64,000 bases of DNA. Source: an uncultured Bacteroidales bacterium. GTDB lineage: Bacteria > Bacteroidota > Bacteroidia > Bacteroidales > UBA4417. Under the pieces are notes generated by a model. The model searched no databases, was not told where the DNA came from, and was given only the letters and a program-made list of their open reading frames with translations. Positions 26,214-34,224 of the stretch are shown piece after piece. The stretch covers positions 1 to 64,000 of the forward strand of contig CAIRMR010000056.1 in NCBI GenBank assembly GCA_903879715.1, written 5' to 3'. Position 1 is the first letter of the stretch. The number at the start of each line of letters is the position of its first letter. The position numbers and the translations under genes were made by a program.

Positions 26214-26552
26214 ATGAAAATCGCATTCACATCCGAAGGAACAAGCTGGGATTCATTAATTGACCCACGTTTCGGCAGAACAGAAAACATTGTACTCTAC
26301 AATGAAGAAAGCAAAGAGTTAACAACAGTTGACAACAGTGCAGTTAAAAATGACGCGCATGGCGCAGGAACGGCAACCGCTCAAAAAATATTCGAGTTGA
26401 AACCCGATGTGCTTATTACCGGGAACGGCCCCGGCGAAAACGCGGCAAAGGCATTGAAACATATCAAGATGCGGATATTTGCCGATGCCAACAACCTGAC
26501 TCTCAGGCAGGCTTACAATAATTATTTGAGTGGAAATCTTAAAGAAGTATAG
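26214..26552 (+). CDS. NifX/NifB-type Fe-Mo cofactor-binding domain protein
   Basis: The 112-residue single-domain protein shows MKIAFTSEGTSWDSL, the metal-turn segment DPRFGRTENI, GAGTATAQKIFE and VLITGNGPGENA. It is the most canonical of the four NifX-type proteins here and lacks a His/Cys tail. It is 5 bases ahead of the ferredoxin-like gene, and the pair probably belongs to the same functional set as the MinD ATPases upstream, although a 374-base repeat region separates them. Confidence 0.88.
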   Translation: MKIAFTSEGTSWDSLIDPRFGRTENIVLYNEESKELTTVDNSAVKNDAHGAGTATAQKIFELKPDVLITGNGPGENAAKALKHIKMRIFADANNLTLRQAYNNYLSGNLKEV

Positions 26553-26557
26553 CAGAA

Positions 26558-26986
26558 ATGAATGGTCATCATCACAATTCAGAAAATCATCGTGGCTTCG
26601 GGCAAGGTGGGCAAGGCAAAAGTGAGGGCGGGTATTGCATCTGCGCGCAATGTGGATATACGGTAAATCATCAGCCCGGAATTCCTTGTAAATCAATAGC
26701 TTGTCCCGAATGTAAAACTGCCTTGGTACGGAGCGAAATCCCCGGGATTAAACATGTAGCAAAGTCGGAAACCGTGGCTGAAGTAAAACCGGAATTAACT
26801 GAACGTAAGATTTTGTATCCCAAAGTTATAGCTGAAAAGTGCACGGCTTGTGGAGCCTGTATCGAAATTTGTCCTACAGATACCATTGTAATGGAAAACG
26901 GGAAAGCCTTTGTTAAAATTGAGAACTGCAGAAATTGCAAGAAGTGCATGAGGGTTTGTCCTGAAAATGCTTTTATCCTGGAATAA
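26558..26986 (+). CDS. Zn-ribbon plus 2x[4Fe-4S] ferredoxin protein
   Basis: The 142-residue protein has a His/Gly-rich N-terminus (HHHNSENH), a Cys knuckle (CICAQCGY...HQPGIPCKS...CPEC at about 28-54) and a C-terminal 2x[4Fe-4S] ferredoxin (CTACGACIEICP and CRNCKKCMRVCP). The knuckle is nearly the same as the C-terminal one of the DUF134 protein at 20290. It probably passes electrons or clusters within the NifX/MinD system. The coupling with the NifX gene 5 bases upstream supports this. Confidence 0.88.
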   Translation: MNGHHHNSENHRGFGQGGQGKSEGGYCICAQCGYTVNHQPGIPCKSIACPECKTALVRSEIPGIKHVAKSETVAEVKPELTERKILYPKVIAEKCTACGACIEICPTDTIVMENGKAFVKIENCRNCKKCMRVCPENAFILE

Positions 26987-27064
26987 TAAGCGTTTATACT
27001 TCAAAAGACAATTACAGAATGACAACAAATAAACACTATCATTAAAATTAAAGGAGGAAGAATT

Positions 27065-27769
27065 ATGGGATGTGCAAGTGGAGTAAAGCCAAGAAAAAAA
27101 GTTCAAATTGAAATTAACGAATACTTAAACCAACAACCAAAGGAGGAAAAAACTATGAGCTCAACAATGGTAAGGCAGGAAATGCCAAAATTTAGTATGG
27201 ATGCATACAATGCAAAAACGGGTCATTTTACAACAGTTTCAAGTGAGGATTATAAAGGGAAATGGTCAGTAATCTGTTTCTATCCGGCTGATTTTACATT
27301 TGTATGTCCAACTGAAATTGCTGCAATGAATGCAAAATATGATGAGTTTCAGGCATTAAACACTGAAATACTTGCAGTTTCCGTAGATTCAAAATTTTCA
27401 CACAAAAGATTTGCCGAAACGGAGCCTATTCTGGCAGGATTGCAGCTAACAATGGGAGCAGACTCAAACCAGGAAGTAAGCCGTGCATTCGGTGTGCTTA
27501 TTGAGGAAGAAGGAGTAGCTCTGCGTGGCCGGTTTCTTTTTAACCCCGACGGAATTTGTGTAGCACAGGAGGTTCAGGCCGATTCTGTAGGAAGAAACGT
27601 AAATGAGTTTTTACGACAGGTACAAGCCTGGCAACATGCATCTAAAACAGGAGAGGTTTGCCCCGCCGGATGGAGACCCGGTAAGAAAACACTTCCGGTT
27701 AACACCGATGCAGAAAAAATGACGGGTCGTGTTGGCGATTACATTACGATAGAAGAGATATTGAGTTAA
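27065..27769 (+). CDS. ahpC: Typical 2-Cys peroxiredoxin AhpC (two candidate starts)
   Basis: The enzyme reduces H2O2 and organic hydroperoxides using a peroxidatic Cys in FVCPTE and a resolving Cys in EVCPAGW near the C-terminus. The usual AhpC length of about 204 residues corresponds to ATG 27155 (MSSTMVRQEM), preceded by AAGGAGG. An in-frame ATG at 27065 also has a strong AAGGAGG and adds 30 residues (MGCASGVKPRKKVQIE). Which start is used, or whether both are, cannot be settled from sequence; I give the longer frame. AhpF is not adjacent. It follows the redox cluster and may serve persulfide or peroxide defence. Confidence 0.88.
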   Translation: MGCASGVKPRKKVQIEINEYLNQQPKEEKTMSSTMVRQEMPKFSMDAYNAKTGHFTTVSSEDYKGKWSVICFYPADFTFVCPTEIAAMNAKYDEFQALNTEILAVSVDSKFSHKRFAETEPILAGLQLTMGADSNQEVSRAFGVLIEEEGVALRGRFLFNPDGICVAQEVQADSVGRNVNEFLRQVQAWQHASKTGEVCPAGWRPGKKTLPVNTDAEKMTGRVGDYITIEEILS

Positions 27770-27936
27770 TCAGCTGCCCTATTATTCCTGAGTGTTTATT
27801 AAAAATAAACATTCAGGGATTTATAAAACAGTATTTGAAACGTAATTATTAAAGGCTTTGTTTAATTGATCAGTACTAACATAAAAACGCTTACGCGGAT
27901 AATCCTACACCAGCCATAGCATCATTCGTTATTATC

Positions 27937-28410
27937 ATGGAAAATCTGATATTTGGCCCCGTACCCTCAAGCCGTCTTGGCAGAAGTCTTGGTATAAATA
28001 ACATTCCCTATAAAGGATATCGACTATATTCTTTCACTAGGTGTTACCATTAAGTATGGTGTAACTATCGGTAAAGACATTACCCTGGAAGAACTACAGA
28101 AAACCTACGATGCCTTTTCGTGGCCACCGGCCTGCACGATGGGCGTAGTACCCGTATTCCGGGATCGAACCATAGACGCGTTTATCAATCCATAGACCTG
28201 CTCCGCCAGATAACTTTAGGCGAATCCATTGAAGTAGCTGAAAAAATTGTGGTTATCGGTGGCGGCAACGTGGCCATGGACATCACCCGTTTGCTGGCAC
28301 GCATGCAAAGGCAGAAATTCGGGAAAGTGCAACTAATTGCCACATCCCTCGAAACCGAGGATATTATGCCTGCCGACCGCGAAGAAGTGGTTGTTCCTTA
28401 CCCGTTCTGA
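27937..28410 (+). pseudogene. Chimeric remnant: radical-SAM N-terminus joined to a GltD-like oxidoreductase fragment
   Basis: ATG 27937 opens a frame (MENLIFGPVPSSRLGRSLG) that matches the start of FGPVPSRRLGRSLG-type radical SAM proteins. After about 28 codons the homology stops, and the frame ends at 28053. From about 28018 another frame reads YILSLGVTIKYGVTIGKDI, typical of GltD/NfnB-like NAD(P)-FAD oxidoreductases. Near 28114 a one-base loss shifts it into VATGLHDGRSTRIPG and VVIGGGNVAMDITR. The reading ends at 28410, overlapping the convergent Crp/Fnr gene. Both ends of the oxidoreductase are missing, so this is a deletion scar. Confidence 0.75.
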
Positions 28411-29075
28411 CTAATCAGTTGTAACGATTTCTTATTGATGATTTCTATCTTCTTTCCTTTCATATCCAGTATTCCATCCTTGTGAAACTCGGTTAATATG
28501 CGGCTTACACTTTCGCGGCTTGTATCAACCAGGTTGCCGATATCTGCCTGGGAAACAGGCAAGGTAAAAGTATCAGATTCGTAAATATGGTCGGCGAACT
28601 CTAAAATAACATCTGCAATATTTCCACGGGTTTGTTTTTGTGTGCGATTCGAACATCTGCGAATAGACTCCAGTTCATCTTTACACAGATCCAAAATAAT
28701 CTCAAAAGCAAAATGCTCAGTCTCTTTCAGGAAATGCCGGAAGGCAGTAATATCGATAAAACAAACTTCAACATCACTAATTGCTGTAACTGAATACTGG
28801 TTTATTTTATCGCCAATGGTCGTAGGCAAGCCTAAGTAACGCGGTGCCTTAACGATACGTACAATTTGTTCGTGATAAGGCCCTGTAATGTGAATTTTAG
28901 CTAACCCACTCCTCAAATAAACCACATTGGTTGAAAACGTACCTTGTGTAAATATTGAATTTCCTTTCCGGAATTTCACCATCGCATTGTTACACGACAA
29001 ATGGTTAAGGTGATCGTCGTCTAATGTTTCTGCCGATTTAGACTTAAATGCACAGGTTATACAATTATTATTCAT
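28398..29075 (-). CDS. Crp/Fnr-family regulator with N-terminal CxxC
   Basis: I chose ATG 29075 (MNNNCITCAFKS) over the longer frame to 29153, which runs over two palindromes. The 225-residue protein has a cyclic-nucleotide-binding-like domain and a C-terminal winged helix (PVSQADIGNLVDTSRESVS). The N-terminus has C5, C8 and C28 (CITC and LSC), loosely like the FNR cluster, so Fe-S, heme or thiol sensing is possible. The gene is divergent from the DsrE-Qmo operon. A perfect TGTGA-N6-TCACA site lies 18 bases upstream, and an ATGAAC-N4-GCTCAT site lies beside the divergent promoter. It is the likely regulator of the sulfur operon. Confidence 0.85.
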   Translation of the reverse strand: MNNNCITCAFKSKSAETLDDDHLNHLSCNNAMVKFRKGNSIFTQGTFSTNVVYLRSGLAKIHITGPYHEQIVRIVKAPRYLGLPTTIGDKINQYSVTAISDVEVCFIDITAFRHFLKETEHFAFEIILDLCKDELESIRRCSNRTQKQTRGNIADVILEFADHIYESDTFTLPVSQADIGNLVDTSRESVSRILTEFHKDGILDMKGKKIEIINKKSLQLISQNG

Positions 29076-29092
29076 TCGGCAAAGATACAAAT

Positions 29093-29108
29093 TGTGAACT
29101 ATATCACA
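29093..29108. promoter_or_regulatory. Crp-type palindrome TGTGA-N6-TCACA
   Basis: TGTGAACTATATCACA is a perfect match to the CRP consensus half-sites. It lies 17 bases upstream of the minus-strand Crp/Fnr start codon, so repression or autoregulation of that gene is likely. Confidence 0.6.
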
Positions 29109-29137
29109 TTCGGAAACGCTTTTTAGCACAAAATAAA

Positions 29138-29169
29138 ATGAACGTAGGCTCATTATCTGTATAATTTTG
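29138..29169 (+). promoter_or_regulatory. Operator ATGAAC-GTAG-GCTCAT plus -7 box TAATTTTG for the DsrE-Qmo operon
   Basis: The palindrome at 29138-29153 has 5 of 6 arm bases complementary. The -7 box TAATTTTG (TAnnTTTG) is at 29162-29169, 30 bases ahead of the start at 29199. The same operator type is at 36079 and 43385. Confidence 0.65.
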
Positions 29170-29198
29170 CTGCGTTATAAACCTTAAAAAGTAAAAAC

Positions 29199-29567
29199 AT
29201 GGCTGAAAATGAAAAACTAGTGATTATTTGCACTACAGGACCTGAAAACCAGGAGAAAGCTACACTTCCATTCGTACTGGCAACAGCGGCACAAACGGTT
29301 GATGCGGAAGTTGTTGTGATACTACAAGCATCAGCAGTATTACTAGCAAAAAAAGGTACTGCTGAAAATGTGAATGCACCCGGTTTAATGCCGCTCAAAA
29401 AACTGATGGACACTTTTATTGAATTAGGTGGCAGGCTGTTACTGTGTTCGCCTTGTATAAAAGAGCGGTTTATCAAAGAAGAAGAATTATTTGAAGGATC
29501 AAAACTGATTGCAGCGGGAACAGTTGTCGACGAGGTATTATCAGCAAAAGCAGTAGTAACTTACTAA
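29199..29567 (+). CDS. DsrE-family sulfur carrier/sulfurtransferase
   Basis: The 122-residue single-domain DsrE-like protein has VIICTTGPENQEKATLPF at the N-terminus and the active-site loop LLLCSPCIKER with C83 and C86, where DsrE binds persulfide. DsrE and its homologs pass sulfane sulfur between TusA, DsrC-type or rhodanese partners. No DsrF/DsrH partners are next to it, so it may work as a homo-oligomer. It is the first gene of the sulfur operon, 26 bases before dsrE2, and lies directly behind the operator. Confidence 0.85.
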   Translation: MAENEKLVIICTTGPENQEKATLPFVLATAAQTVDAEVVVILQASAVLLAKKGTAENVNAPGLMPLKKLMDTFIELGGRLLLCSPCIKERFIKEEELFEGSKLIAAGTVVDEVLSAKAVVTY

Positions 29568-29593
29568 ATGAATTTAAATTACATCTTATCATA

Positions 29594-30160
29594 ATGCAAC
29601 AAGAACCAGAATCACTCATTATCAAACTACAGGAACAAATTGATACTTTACAGGCAAAAGTGTCAACGCTTGAAAATTCCAGAAAAGATCAATTATCAAT
29701 TGCTATTGTATCCGGTGATCTGGATAAAATTATGGCAGCCATGATTATTTCGTTAGCCGCTGCAACCATGGATACCAAGGTGAAATTATTCTTTTCATTT
29801 TGGGCGCTTTCAGCACTCAGGTCTAAAAACATAAGAGGGAAAGGAAAGAATTTTATCTCCAGGATGTTTGGTATAATGTTGCCACGCGGAAAAAATCGCC
29901 TGAAACTTTCAACTATGAATATGGCAGGAGCAGGCCCACTTATGATTAAGCATTTAATGAAAAAACAAGGAGTGCTTTGTATTGACCAGATGTTTAAAGA
30001 TGCCGGGGAACTAGGGATTGAAATTGTGGTTTGCGAAATGTCGATGAACTTGATGGGCTTTAAAAAAGAAGAAATGATGGATTATCCTCACCTGAGTTAC
30101 GCGGGCGCTGTAACTTTTGTTTGCGACGCGAATGAAAGCAGTATGCAACTGTTTATTTAA
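29594..30160 (+). CDS. dsrE2: DsrE2-type sulfur carrier (DsrE/DsrF/DrsH-like)
   Basis: The 188-residue protein has an N-terminal coiled coil (about 5-35) and a DsrE2 domain with the characteristic VVCEMSMNLMG motif (C147), a second Cys at 129 (VLCID) and a hydrophobic stretch near 45-80. DsrE2 proteins typically accompany TusA and sHdr in sulfur oxidisers and take part in persulfide relay; a membrane association is likely. It sits between DsrE and TusA, matching that arrangement. Similar genes are sometimes annotated as peroxiredoxin-family, but no peroxidatic motif is present. Confidence 0.85.
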   Translation: MQQEPESLIIKLQEQIDTLQAKVSTLENSRKDQLSIAIVSGDLDKIMAAMIISLAAATMDTKVKLFFSFWALSALRSKNIRGKGKNFISRMFGIMLPRGKNRLKLSTMNMAGAGPLMIKHLMKKQGVLCIDQMFKDAGELGIEIVVCEMSMNLMGFKKEEMMDYPHLSYAGAVTFVCDANESSMQLFI

Positions 30161-30162
30161 GG

Positions 30163-30236
30163 GATTTGGGATTAGGGGTTAGGGAAGGGAAAGAACCAAG
30201 GTCCAAATTTCAAGGTCCAAATTCCAAAGTCCAAAC
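30163..30236. repeat. Low-complexity repeats between dsrE2 and tusA
   Basis: A GGGATTTGGGATTAGGGG-type stretch (about 30161-30191) is followed by three copies of AAGGTCCAAATTTC-type 14-mers (about 30197-30236). Such text-like arrays recur in other gaps of the window with different unit sequences. Confidence 0.6.
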
Positions 30237-30284
30237 GCAGCACAATGCACTTTTAAGAAAATTATAAACCTAAAAATAAAGATC

Positions 30285-30536
30285 ATGACAACCGAAGAAT
30301 TGAAAAATGTAGTAGTAGCAAAATCAGTTGATGCCCGAGGAACAGCTTGTCCCGGACCGCTTTTGGAAGCAAAAAAAGCAATTGGAACCATCAAAGCAGG
30401 TGATATAATGGAAATATTATCAGCCGACGAAGGAACTAAAAGTGATATTCCAAAATGGTGTGGCAAACAAGGCCATGAATACCTGGGAGCCGTTGACGAA
30501 AACGGGTACTTCAAAGTTTATATGAAGAAGAAATAA
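30285..30536 (+). CDS. tusA: TusA-family sulfurtransferase
   Basis: The 83-residue protein has the CPGP motif at 22-25 with the acceptor C22 (DARGTACPGP). TusA-like proteins carry sulfur as persulfide on this Cys and act as a hub between rhodanese, DsrE and downstream enzymes. The second Cys in KWCGKQG near 59 is common in the family. Placed directly before MvhD/Qmo genes, it probably presents sulfane sulfur to the Hdr-like complex, as in sulfur oxidisers with TusA-DsrE2-sHdr, although the role in tRNA thiolation cannot be excluded by sequence. Confidence 0.88.
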   Translation: MTTEELKNVVVAKSVDARGTACPGPLLEAKKAIGTIKAGDIMEILSADEGTKSDIPKWCGKQGHEYLGAVDENGYFKVYMKKK

Positions 30537-30545
30537 GCAATCCTC

Positions 30546-30953
30546 ATGGCTGAAAAAACCAGGAAAAGCGCTAAAATATTAGTCTTTTCGACAGAAAAAA
30601 TAAGTGATCCCGCTATTGATATGGCGGGATTACTTAAATTACATTATCCTCCAACAGTATATACAATCACTGTTCCCTGTTCGAGCGGTATAAAATCGAG
30701 ATGGATTTTACACGCTTACGAAAAAGGCTTCGACGGCGTTTTTATTGCTGCCGACGGAAGCGATTGCGTATTTGGCGAATCCTGTACCGAAAAAACCGGG
30801 GAGTTGGTTGGCCGGACAATGGAATTGATGAAGCAAAAAGGAATTGAGCCGGCACGCTTAAAAATGGCCGCCATTTGTTCGGTGTGCAGCGAATCGTTTG
30901 TTAAACAGGTGAAAAGCTTTAATGAATATCTACTAAAAACTTCAAACTCGTAA
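30546..30953 (+). CDS. MvhD/FlpD-family 2Fe-2S protein (hydrogenase iron-sulfur subunit-type)
   Basis: The 135-residue protein matches the FlpD/MvhD family, which links electron donors to HdrA. Conserved Cys are at 45, 74, 80, 111 and 114 (VPCSSG, DCVFGESC, CSVCSE), though the typical GDCHY motif is changed to SDCVFGESC. In sulfate reducers the same domain forms the C-terminus of QmoB; here it is a separate gene, translationally coupled (TAATG) to the QmoA/HdrA gene. It should be part of the complex. No hydrogenase gene is nearby. Confidence 0.83.
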   Translation: MAEKTRKSAKILVFSTEKISDPAIDMAGLLKLHYPPTVYTITVPCSSGIKSRWILHAYEKGFDGVFIAADGSDCVFGESCTEKTGELVGRTMELMKQKGIEPARLKMAAICSVCSESFVKQVKSFNEYLLKTSNS

Positions 30954-32260
30954 TGATGAGTGGACAATCCAAAAATATTTCGTTTGATGCACTGGTTGTA
31001 GGAGGCGGCATTGCCGGAGGCGAAGCAGCATTAAATTTAGCTTCTACAGGTTTTAAAGTTTTGCTGGTCGAAAAGGAATTATCCATAGGCGGGAAAATGA
31101 TCATGCTGAGCAAGGTTTTTCCAACCCTGGATTGCGCCGCATGTATAACCACTCCTAAAGTTTCTGAAATTTCGCGGCATCCGAATATTACAATTTATAC
31201 CGGCAGCGAAGTTGGTAATATCAATAAAATAGCTGAAAATAATTTCGAGGCTACCATCATCCGGAAACCGCGTTACGTGGTAATTGAAGATTGTACAGCT
31301 TGCCAGCTATGCGAACAGGCTTGCCCGGTGAGTGTCCCCGATCAATACCAGTACAACCTGGTTGGGCGAAAAGCTGCCTTTATACCGTTTAGCATTGCCA
31401 GCCCTAAAGCTGCAGCCATTGATATCGACAATTGCATTTTATGCGGTGCCTGCGAAAAAGTTTGTCCTACCAATTGTATCGATTTTACGCAGGAAACCGA
31501 AGAAATTCAGATCAGCGTTAAAACTGTTATCCTCGCCACAGGGTTCAAATTATTCGATCCTCTTTTAATGCCGCGTTATGGTTTTGGCCTTTTTAAAAAT
31601 GTGATCACCTCCATGCAAATGGAACGTGAGCTGGCTCCAACACGCCCGTTCAATACAGTTTTACGTCCTGGCGACGGGAAAGTTCCTGATAAAATAGCGT
31701 ATGTTCTCTGCACCGGCTCAAGGGATGCTTCCATTGGAAATCCGATCTGCTCGCAAATATGCTGCATGTATTCCATCAAACAGTCGCAATTGCTTATGGG
31801 TGCTTTGCCTATGGCTGATGTAACCATTTATTACCTGAACATCCGGTCGTTTGGTAAAGGTTTCGAAGAGTTTTACCAGCAGGCTAAAGGCATGGGCGTG
31901 AATTTTGTAAAAGGCAAAATTGGCAAAATCCGGGAAACAGAAAACGGAAACGGAAATCTTATTTTGCGTTACGAGGATATAAATGAAGGTATTGTTAAAG
32001 AAGCGGAACACGACATGGTAATCCTTTCGGTAGGAGTTCTTCCAAACCAGGATGCCTCGGGGTTTTTCCCAAAAGAGGAATTAAAACTCGACCCGTATAA
32101 ATTCATCTACCAGGCCGATTCGCTGATAAGTCCAGCCCGTACAAGCATCGATGGAGTATTTGTTGCAGGAACGGCTTCGGGCCCTATGGATATCCCCGAT
32201 TCAATTCTTTCAGCCGGTTCAGCATCCGCCGAAGCAATAAGTTATTTAATACAGGAATAA
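30953..32260 (+). CDS. qmoA: QmoA/HdrA-like FAD-Fe-S protein
   Basis: The 435-residue protein has an FAD-binding GGGIAG motif (17-22), a CAAC pair (C61/C64) with PTLDC, two [4Fe-4S] motifs C114/117/120/124 and C161/164/167/171, and an HdrA-type CSQICC stretch in the thioredoxin-reductase-like part. Length and order match QmoA of sulfate reducers and short HdrA. It lacks the N-terminal HdrA extension that the next gene has. The protein should form the flavin core of a soluble-to-quinone electron transfer complex. Flanking TAATG overlaps couple it to MvhD and HdrA. Confidence 0.85.
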   Translation: MMSGQSKNISFDALVVGGGIAGGEAALNLASTGFKVLLVEKELSIGGKMIMLSKVFPTLDCAACITTPKVSEISRHPNITIYTGSEVGNINKIAENNFEATIIRKPRYVVIEDCTACQLCEQACPVSVPDQYQYNLVGRKAAFIPFSIASPKAAAIDIDNCILCGACEKVCPTNCIDFTQETEEIQISVKTVILATGFKLFDPLLMPRYGFGLFKNVITSMQMERELAPTRPFNTVLRPGDGKVPDKIAYVLCTGSRDASIGNPICSQICCMYSIKQSQLLMGALPMADVTIYYLNIRSFGKGFEEFYQQAKGMGVNFVKGKIGKIRETENGNGNLILRYEDINEGIVKEAEHDMVILSVGVLPNQDASGFFPKEELKLDPYKFIYQADSLISPARTSIDGVFVAGTASGPMDIPDSILSAGSASAEAISYLIQE

Positions 32261-34191
32261 TGGAAAAGAAAATAGGTGTTTATGTCTGCCATTGTGGCGG
32301 TAACATTTCCGATTACGTAGATGTTGAAAAAGTTCGCCAGGCTATTGAGGATGAAGGTGGAGTTATGCTAGCCAAAACCACCATGTTTGCCTGTTCGGAC
32401 TCGAACCAGAAAGATATGGTTGACGATATTAAAAAAAATGATCTCAATGGCGTTGTTGTTGCTTCCTGTTCTCCAAAACTCCACCTCACCACTTTTGGGA
32501 ATGTGAGCGAGAGAGCCGGCCTGAATAAATATAATTATGTTCATGCCAATATACGCGAGCAGGTTTCGTGGGCTCACTCCGACGATAAAGCCGGGGCAAC
32601 CGAAAAAGCAATACATATTGTAAGAGCAGCCATAGCCAAAGCACGTTTTACCGAATCGCTAGAACCCAATAAGATAGAAGCTCAAAAGGCTGTAGCTATA
32701 ATTGGCAGCGGTGTGGCAGGAATGAAGGCGGCCATTGAATTATCAAATATGGATTGCCCCGTGTACATCATCGAACGCGAATTCTTTATTGGCGGCAGGG
32801 TTTCGCAATGGGGAGCCATGTTTACCACCAACGAAACCGGGAAAGAAGTAGTTACACGCTTGTATAACGATATGATTAGGCGTCCGAATGTAACTGTATT
32901 TACCGGCGCCGAGGTAATTACCAATGTAGGAAGTATCGGGGATTTTAAATTAAAAGTTAAAATTACGCCCCGCTATGTGAAAGAAAAATGCGACCGGGGT
33001 AAATTGCAGCAAGCCATTGATGCTTGTCCTGTTGTGGTTCCTGACGAATTCAATTTCAATATTACCAGTCGTAAAGCCATATACCACAACTTCCCAAGCG
33101 AATATCCGCAAGCCGCCGTTATTGACATGAAAAGCTGCACTCGCTGTGGTAAATGCGAATCCATCTGCGATAATATTGATTTCTCCCAAAAAGAAGAAAT
33201 TCTTGATATCCATGTAGGTTCTGTGCTTATGGCCACCGGTTTCGACCCATACACACCTCATGACGGCGAGTTTGGCTACAACGAATTTGCGAATGTGGTC
33301 ACATTGCCTCAGTTCAAACGCATGATTGAATTGAATGAGAATAAGCTGATGCACCAAGGCAAAGAAGTCAAAAATATTGCTTATATCTATTGCGTTGGCA
33401 GCCGGCAGGAAGAAGGAGGAAATACATATTGCTCGCGTTACTGCTGCACATCAGCTATTCACGCATCCCTGCTGGTGAAGAAGAAATATCCAAGCGTTTA
33501 CAACTATCATTTCAACCGGGGCATCCGGACCTATGGAAAACAGGAATCACTTTATTATGATTCATCTGCTCAGGGCGATATATACCTACAGGCCTACGAA
33601 GACGCATTGCCGGTTGTGACCTGGAATGGCTCAAATTCCATCGTTAAAATAAACGATATCTTAACAGGTGGACGAGAGATGGAAGTGGAAGCCGATTTAG
33701 TGGTTTTAGTAACAGGGATGGTTCCCCGTGCGGAGAATTCGGTGGGAACGCTGTTTAAACTGCCCAAAGGCCGCGATAAGTTTTTCAACGAGATTCATAT
33801 GAAACTTCGCCCGGTTGAAACTTTCATTGATGGAGTTACAATTGCCGGCGCATGCCAGGGGCCGAAAAATATTATGGAATCAGTTAACTCAGCTCTTTCT
33901 GCAGCAACAAAATCTTTTTCGTATGTAAGCAAAGGCGAATTGGAAACGGAACCTATTGTTGCTGTAATTGATCCTGTACTTTGTACATGGTGCGATGCCT
34001 GCTCAAAGGCGTGCCCATTCGATGCTATCAGTATGACAAAGGACGGAACAAAATCTATAGCACTGATCAATAACTCAGTTTGCAAAGGCTGCGGCATGTG
34101 TTTGCCGGTTTGCCCCACAGATGCTATCGAACTGATTGCTTATTCGAACAATGAAATTGAAAGCATGATTGATGCATTAGCACATGATTAG
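32260..34191 (+). CDS. HdrA-like/QmoB-like long FAD-Fe-S protein
   Basis: The 643-residue protein has the HdrA N-terminal domain (GVYVCHCGGNISDYVD, C10/C12), FAD motif IIGSGVAG near 147-154 and CSRYCC near 391-396, then a C-terminal 2x[4Fe-4S] ferredoxin (C575/578/581/585 and C608/611/614/618). A single [4Fe-4S] motif is at C293/296/299/303. The inserted cluster of canonical HdrA (CTGCGxC...CP) is reduced to C244 and C256, so at least one centre is probably missing. It should act with QmoA and MvhD as QmoB does, but the MvhD part is on a separate gene. Confidence 0.85.
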   Translation: MEKKIGVYVCHCGGNISDYVDVEKVRQAIEDEGGVMLAKTTMFACSDSNQKDMVDDIKKNDLNGVVVASCSPKLHLTTFGNVSERAGLNKYNYVHANIREQVSWAHSDDKAGATEKAIHIVRAAIAKARFTESLEPNKIEAQKAVAIIGSGVAGMKAAIELSNMDCPVYIIEREFFIGGRVSQWGAMFTTNETGKEVVTRLYNDMIRRPNVTVFTGAEVITNVGSIGDFKLKVKITPRYVKEKCDRGKLQQAIDACPVVVPDEFNFNITSRKAIYHNFPSEYPQAAVIDMKSCTRCGKCESICDNIDFSQKEEILDIHVGSVLMATGFDPYTPHDGEFGYNEFANVVTLPQFKRMIELNENKLMHQGKEVKNIAYIYCVGSRQEEGGNTYCSRYCCTSAIHASLLVKKKYPSVYNYHFNRGIRTYGKQESLYYDSSAQGDIYLQAYEDALPVVTWNGSNSIVKINDILTGGREMEVEADLVVLVTGMVPRAENSVGTLFKLPKGRDKFFNEIHMKLRPVETFIDGVTIAGACQGPKNIMESVNSALSAATKSFSYVSKGELETEPIVAVIDPVLCTWCDACSKACPFDAISMTKDGTKSIALINNSVCKGCGMCLPVCPTDAIELIAYSNNEIESMIDALAHD

Positions 34192-34224
34192 AGTACGAAT
34201 CTGAACAAAGAAACAAGACATATC

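Noticed and set aside
25800-26217. Two overlapping open frames (25800-26054 and 25951-26217) inside the heptamer array
   Set aside because: They encode only Ser/Glu/Val/Arg repeats from the 7-base unit, have no start signal and no homology; the period is not a multiple of 3.
20881-26986. Nitrogen fixation locus because of NifX/NifB-like domains
   Set aside because: No nifHDK, nifE/N or radical-SAM NifB is present; the context matches the Orp/MinD cluster type instead.
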